In this document: piece by piece, positions 37,033 through 44,208 of the stretch
How the letters are laid out: every line of letters begins with the position of its first letter
Numbering within the stretch: position 1 is the first letter of the stretch
NCBI RefSeq assembly: GCF_000172075.1
Contig: NZ_ABIC01000036.1
Location: 1-44,208, forward strand
Direction: 5' to 3'
Length of the DNA: 44,208 nt
From: Shewanella benthica KT99
GTDB lineage: Bacteria > Pseudomonadota > Gammaproteobacteria > Enterobacterales > Shewanellaceae
Made by a program: the position numbers and the translations under genes
Notes under the pieces: model-generated
Seen by the model: the letters and a program-made list of their open reading frames with translations, nothing else
What the model was told of the DNA's origin: nothing
Database searches by the model: none

Positions 37033-37779
37033 ATGTTATCAAATCCCAAAGGCTACCCGATAGATCTCAATGCCGACTTAGGTGAAGGTGGCGCCAATGA
37101 TGCAGCCTTACTGCAAGTGATCACTTCGGCCAATATCGCCTGCGGAGGTCATACTGGTGATCAATCGAGTATGCAGACCACGGTGAAGCTCGCGCTAACC
37201 TCAGGGGTTCATATTGGCGCTCACCCCAGCTACCCCGATGGTGAAAATTTTGGTCGCCAGCCCATGGTGATTTCAGACCAAGAGTTATTAACCTCACTCT
37301 ATCAGCAAATTAACTCATTAAAAGCCGTCTGTGACTCCCTAGGCGCTAAAATGTTCCACGTGAAACCTCATGGTGCCCTTTATAATCAGGCTGCGTTCAA
37401 CGAGCATTTAGGAGGTATCTTAATAGATGTGATTAAACGGATAGATCCAACACTTAAGTTGATGATCTTAGCCGGGAGCCCTCTAGTGAACCAGGCAAAA
37501 TCACATGGATTAACGATTATCGAAGAAGCCTTTGCCGATCGGCGATATTTAGCAAATGCTAGTCTGGCACCCCGGCAGATGCAAGGCGCCGTGATAGAGG
37601 AGGATGCTCAAGCCATGGAGCAAGTTGAGCAGTTACTCGCGAATAAGCCGCTAACAACACTCGATGGAGCCTTGCTGCGACTCAGGGCCGATAGCATCTG
37701 TATACACGGGGATAATGAGCATGCACTCAGCTTGGCCAAGCTGATAAGTGCAAGGCTCACGGCAGGAAAGAAGCTGTAA
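37033..37779 (+). CDS. pxpA: 5-oxoprolinase subunit PxpA (LamB/YcsF family)
   Basis: PxpA is the third subunit of ATP-dependent 5-oxoprolinase. With the ATG at 37033 (GAGGTC upstream) the protein has 248 residues; a GTG at 37015 would add six. The family signature IDLNADLGEGGANDAALLQV, then ANIACGGHTGDQSS, GVHIGAHPSYPD and MFHVKPHGALYNQA are present. The codons of FHVKP coincide with a parS-like site at 37352-37367. It is the last gene of pxpBCA. Confidence 0.95.
   Translation: MLSNPKGYPIDLNADLGEGGANDAALLQVITSANIACGGHTGDQSSMQTTVKLALTSGVHIGAHPSYPDGENFGRQPMVISDQELLTSLYQQINSLKAVCDSLGAKMFHVKPHGALYNQAAFNEHLGGILIDVIKRIDPTLKLMILAGSPLVNQAKSHGLTIIEEAFADRRYLANASLAPRQMQGAVIEEDAQAMEQVEQLLANKPLTTLDGALLRLRADSICIHGDNEHALSLAKLISARLTAGKKL
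37352..37367. other. parS-like site inside pxpA (one-sided variant)
   Basis: TGTTCCACGTGAAACC has the left arm of the TGTTCCACGTGGAACA type and the right arm of the TGTTTCACGTGAAACA type, with C in place of the final A. It encodes MFHVKP. Confidence 0.5.
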
Positions 37780-37797
37780 GTTTTAAGTTGTAAGCTA

Positions 37798-37823
37798 GAT
37801 CCTGAAACGAGTTCGGGATAACG
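37798..37823. repeat. short dispersed inverted repeat downstream of pxpA
   Basis: GATCCTGAAACGAGTTCGGGATAACG: TCCTGAA pairs with TTCGGGA through one T-G pair. It resembles dispersed GATCCTGAAACAAGTTCAGG-type repeats of many gammaproteobacteria. Confidence 0.55.
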
Positions 37824-37836
37824 ACTCAAATTCAAG

Positions 37837-37869
37837 CTGGATTCCGGCCACAAGCATGCCGGAATGACG
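37837..37869 (+). repeat. short dispersed palindromic repeat, copy 2
   Basis: CTGGATTCCGGC, a loop of other sequence, then GCCGGAATGACG. The arms are nearly the same as in the unit at 14619-14653, which lies 23 kb away. Confidence 0.75.
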
Positions 37870-37958
37870 TATATCTTTCGGCTCAATGCCTTGTTATCTG
37901 TCCTAACCTTGCTAGTACTATGGCCTTGTTAGCTTCTTTAAAACATTCCAGACATTAA

Positions 37959-38050
37959 CCCCCTCCTAGACCATCCATGGTCTTCGGGGATAAGCACTCT
38001 GACTATCACGGATGATAGGAATGCACAGAGATGTAGGAACATCTCCTGCC
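37959..38050 (-). repeat. palindromic repeat block related to the glyS-side repeat
   Basis: On the minus strand, CTTATCCCCGAAGACCATGG followed by ATGGTCTAGGAGGGG parallels CTTATCCCCGGACACCATGG...ATGGTGTAAGAGGGG in the 33939-34042 repeat. The inner arms differ by a compensated base pair. Two further small hairpins follow (CTATC/GATAG near 38003 and AGATGT/ACATCT near 38030). Confidence 0.7.
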
Positions 38051-38056
38051 ATGTAC

Positions 38057-38084
38057 AAAAAAGCCCCGGATTTCTCCAGGGCTT
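38057..38084 (-). terminator. gyrB terminator
   Basis: On the minus strand AAGCCCTGGA and TCCGGGGCTT form a 10-bp stem (one T-G pair) with a GAAA loop, followed by TTTT. It lies about 90 bases past the gyrB stop and should end the recF-gyrB transcript. Confidence 0.85.
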
Positions 38085-38176
38085 CTCTCATTAGCTATTT
38101 GCTTTGAACACTAAATGTTAGCACTTAACGCTTTCCGCCACCTAGTGGCATCAATAGAGATGCGCAGCAGATCTAT

Positions 38177-41696
<3,520 letters not shown>

Positions 41697-41807
41697 TTAT
41701 GGCTCATTAATCACTTATTCGGGCAAGCTAACAAAATGCACTTAATTTAACGGATAAAAACATCGCAAATCATCAGCTGAAAAATTCAAATAGCCAAGAA
41801 GATTAGC

Positions 41808-41846
41808 ATATCCACAGACCACATCAAAGCGCGGATGTCATCCACA
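41808..41846 (+). promoter_or_regulatory. two DnaA-box-like 9-mers downstream of dnaN
   Basis: ATATCCACA (41808-41816) and TCATCCACA (41838-41846) each differ by one base from the TTATCCACA DnaA box, in the same orientation. They lie in the dnaN-recF gap. Single-mismatch boxes are common by chance near an origin, so binding is uncertain. Confidence 0.35.
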
Positions 41847-41868
41847 AAAAAGGCTGCGTTAGCAGCCT
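41846..41868 (-). terminator. dnaN terminator
   Basis: On the minus strand AGGCTGC-TAAC-GCAGCCT with a TTTTT run follows the dnaN stop by about 27 bases. It should end or attenuate dnaA-dnaN transcription before recF. Confidence 0.8.
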
Positions 41869-41895
41869 CTTCAAGATTAATTGGGGTTTATAAGA

Positions 41896-42996
41896 CTAGA
41901 GCCTCATCGGCATAACCACATACATAGAATTTTCTTCGATATGATTCTCAATCAAGGCACTGGAGTTACCATCGATAAGCGTGATGCGTACCTCGTCTGA
42001 GGGTAAGTTATTGAGCACATCCAACAGATAACTGACGTTGAAGCCTATCTCCAATGGAGTGTTATCATATTCTACATCTATGATCTCCTCGGCTTCTTCC
42101 TGCTCAGGGTTGTTCGCGGTGATCTTAAGCAGGTTATTCTCTAGCTGTACCCGCACACCACGAAACTTCTCATTCGACAGGATAGAGGCGCGCAACAGAG
42201 CCTGCTTAAGTTGGTTGCGACTGGCAATAACGATTTTATCGCCACCCTTTGGCAAGACTCGACGGTAATCTGGGAAGCGCCCGTCGATTAACTTACTGGT
42301 CAACACGGCACTCGATGTCGTCGCCCGTATGGCATTGTCACCGATAGCGATAGTCACATCTAAGTCTTCACCTTCGTACAGACGTTGCAGCTCGACAACA
42401 CCTTTACGGGGCACGATCACTTGCTTCTTTGGCAGATTAGCCTCAATTTTACGATGGCTCAAGGCCAAGCGATGTCCGTCGGTAGCGATGGCACGCAGCA
42501 CATTGCCATCGGTTTCCAGTAGCAGACCATTAAGGTAATAACGCACGTCCTGGTTAGCCATGGAGAACTGAGTCGCATCGATGAGCGACTTGAGTATGCC
42601 CTGCTTAATGGTAAATTCGATATCAGACTCGAAAGCCTCTACATTGGGATACTCTTCCGCCGGCAGTGTCGCTAAGGTAAAGCGACTGCGGCCGGATCTG
42701 AGTAACAGACGATTTTCCTGTTGCTCAATTTTTATCTCGACCTGATCTGGGAGTGATTTAACGATATCGAGAAATTTCTTCGCCGGAATGGTAGTACGCC
42801 CCTCTTCAACATCACCTTCTAACTGAACCTGACCGACTAATTCGACTTCAAGATCGGTACCTGTCATCTTAAGTGTGTGACCACTTACTTCAACTAAGAG
42901 GTTTGCCAGAATAGGCAAGTTATGTCGTCTCTCCACCGCTCCATTAACTAATTGCAGCGGCTTTAATAGGGCATCCCTATCAATTGAAAATTTCAT
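41896..42996 (-). CDS. dnaN: DNA polymerase III sliding clamp (beta subunit)
   Basis: DnaN is the dimeric processivity clamp. With the ATG at 42996 (MKFSIDRDALLKPLQLV) the protein has 366 residues, equal to E. coli; an in-frame TTG at 43005 would add three. Three repeated clamp domains are present. The C-terminal hydrophobic-cleft residues are visible in NPEQEEAEE, IGFNVSYLLDVLNNLP and the terminal MYVVMPMRL. It follows dnaA by 19 bases on the same strand. Confidence 0.98.
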   Translation of the reverse strand: MKFSIDRDALLKPLQLVNGAVERRHNLPILANLLVEVSGHTLKMTGTDLEVELVGQVQLEGDVEEGRTTIPAKKFLDIVKSLPDQVEIKIEQQENRLLLRSGRSRFTLATLPAEEYPNVEAFESDIEFTIKQGILKSLIDATQFSMANQDVRYYLNGLLLETDGNVLRAIATDGHRLALSHRKIEANLPKKQVIVPRKGVVELQRLYEGEDLDVTIAIGDNAIRATTSSAVLTSKLIDGRFPDYRRVLPKGGDKIVIASRNQLKQALLRASILSNEKFRGVRVQLENNLLKITANNPEQEEAEEIIDVEYDNTPLEIGFNVSYLLDVLNNLPSDEVRITLIDGNSSALIENHIEENSMYVVMPMRL

Positions 42997-43015
42997 CAGT
43001 TTCAATTCCCCAGAT

Positions 43016-44208
43016 TTATGAAGATAAGGTACGGATCAAGTTAGCATAATCTTCTTTAATATCATGATTTTCTTCGCGCAACTGTGCAATTCTACGACAT
43101 GCATGCAAAACAGTTGTATGGTCACGCCCCCCAAAAGCATCCCCTATCTCAGGTAAGCTCTGGTTGGTTAATTCTTTCGATAGCGCCATAGCCACCTGAC
43201 GAGGTCTGGCAACACTACGAGAACGACGCTTGGACAGCATATCGGCCATCTTGATCTTATAATATTCGGCAACAGTCTTCTGAATGTTATCTATGGTGAC
43301 TAATTTTTCCTGCAGCGCCAGCAAATCTCGCAAGGCTTCACGGACGAAATCGATAGTGATTGGGCGACCGGTAAAATTAGCATTCGCTATGACTCGATTC
43401 AATGCACCTTCGAGCTCACGAACGTTGGAACGTAATCGCTTAGCGATGAAGAAAGCGACTTCATCGGGTAGATTGACGCCACTCTCCAGTGCCTTACGCA
43501 TCAGGATCGCCACACGAGTCTCTAGCTCAGGAGGCTCGATCGCCACGGTCAAGCCCCAACCGAAACGAGATTTGAGACGATCTTCTACGCCATCGATCTC
43601 TTTCGGATATTTATCTGAGGTCAAGATCACCTGATGATTACCTTCCAATAACGCATTGAAGGTATGGAAGAATTCTTCCTGTGATCTGTCTTTATTGGCA
43701 AAGAATTGAATATCATCGATAAACAGTGCATCGACACTACGGTAATAACGTTTGAACTCTTCGATGGCATTATTCTGCAGGGCTTTCACCATATCCTGAA
43801 CGAAACGCTCAGAATGCATGTAGACCACTTTGGCATTGGGATTATTCTTGATGATAGCATTGCCCACTGCGTGTAACAGGTGAGTCTTACCTAAACCGGT
43901 ACCACCATAGAGGAATAATGGGTTGTAAGCACCACCAGGATTTTCGGCGACTTGCTGCGCCGCAGCTTTGCCTAATTGGTTCGATTTACCCTCGACAAAA
44001 TTGTCAAACTGATAAGCTGGATTAATATTACTGCGGTGATTCGTCATGATAGCCGGTTCGGGCATATTCACATTAAATGCAGTCCTAGCCGGTCTGGTAT
44101 TCATCTGAACTCTTGGGGGAGCCATTGCAGGAGTCGCCTGAACCGGGCGTGGAGCCGCAGGCTTACTGCCTATATCGAAACGTAACGTAGGCGCATCACT
44201 ACCTAACT
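43016..44208 (-). CDS. dnaA: chromosomal replication initiator DnaA, 5' end beyond window
   Basis: DnaA binds DnaA boxes at oriC and melts the origin. The frame stays open to the right edge, so the gene is truncated there: 397 codons including the stop are visible, and about 60-70 N-terminal residues (domain I) should be missing. Visible are a proline-rich domain II linker, the AAA+ domain III with Walker [10 protein letters not shown] and Walker [11 protein letters not shown], and the domain IV DNA-binding signature [16 protein letters not shown]. The ATG at 44125 is internal, not the start. Confidence 0.97.
   Translation of the reverse strand, partial: LGSDAPTLRFDIGSKPAAPRPVQATPAMAPPRVQMNTRPARTAFNVNMPEPAIMTNHRSNINPAYQFDNFVEGKSNQLGKAAAQQVAENPGGAYNPLFLYGGTGLGKTHLLHAVGNAIIKNNPNAKVVYMHSERFVQDMVKALQNNAIEEFKRYYRSVDALFIDDIQFFANKDRSQEEFFHTFNALLEGNHQVILTSDKYPKEIDGVEDRLKSRFGWGLTVAIEPPELETRVAILMRKALESGVNLPDEVAFFIAKRLRSNVRELEGALNRVIANANFTGRPITIDFVREALRDLLALQEKLVTIDNIQKTVAEYYKIKMADMLSKRRSRSVARPRQVAMALSKELTNQSLPEIGDAFGGRDHTTVLHACRRIAQLREENHDIKEDYANLIRTLSS

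Overview
The window is chromosomal DNA from a gammaproteobacterium, almost certainly a Shewanella species. The evidence is the 16S rRNA 5' portion, the dnaA-dnaN-recF-gyrB and glyQS order next to tag, the paired trkH and hemG genes, and many proteins that recall E. coli homologues at nearly full length. It is the region just beside oriC: dnaA runs off the right edge and the origin should lie beyond it. The species is not determined.

Layout. 1-1145: 5' part of a 16S rRNA gene pointing left, with leader, boxA and two rrn promoters. 1266-7128: yrdA, then a leftward series yrdB-aroE-hemF-tsaC-yrdD and smg-dprA. 7254-14256: a LysM protein divergent from def-fmt-rsmB-trkA-trkH (formylmethionine metabolism, rRNA methylation, potassium uptake). 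14257-17473: a junction with non-coding repeats, a complete IS30-family element, a HemG-like flavodoxin, an ArsR-type regulator and canonical hemG. 17597-24726: trkH-yigZ-pepQ leftward, divergent from fadBA. 24873-30113: an internally deleted acetyltransferase, ybaK, tusA, a large exported TolB-propeller/amidohydrolase protein and a repeat block. 30114-33880: tag divergent from glyQS. 34071-37779: an HDOD protein divergent from pxpBCA (5-oxoproline hydrolysis). 37780-44208: a repeat-rich gap, then gyrB-recF-dnaN-dnaA leftward.

Most genes are core housekeeping genes. The less ordinary signals lie between and inside them: (i) five parS-like palindromes between 24.8 and 40.7 kb, one inside a perfect 32-bp palindrome that also looks like a terminator; (ii) decayed copies of the 3' ends of hemF and hemG directly downstream of those genes; (iii) an ArsR regulator with the cysteine pair of persulfide sensors, between two hemG-type genes; (iv) a dprA reading frame whose conserved N-terminus seems to start at AUU; (v) a palindromic repeat family near glyS and gyrB with a compensatory base-pair swap; (vi) substitutions at conserved active-site positions of Tag.

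No wholly new multi-gene system is evident. I saw no CRISPR array, tRNA, prophage or restriction cluster.
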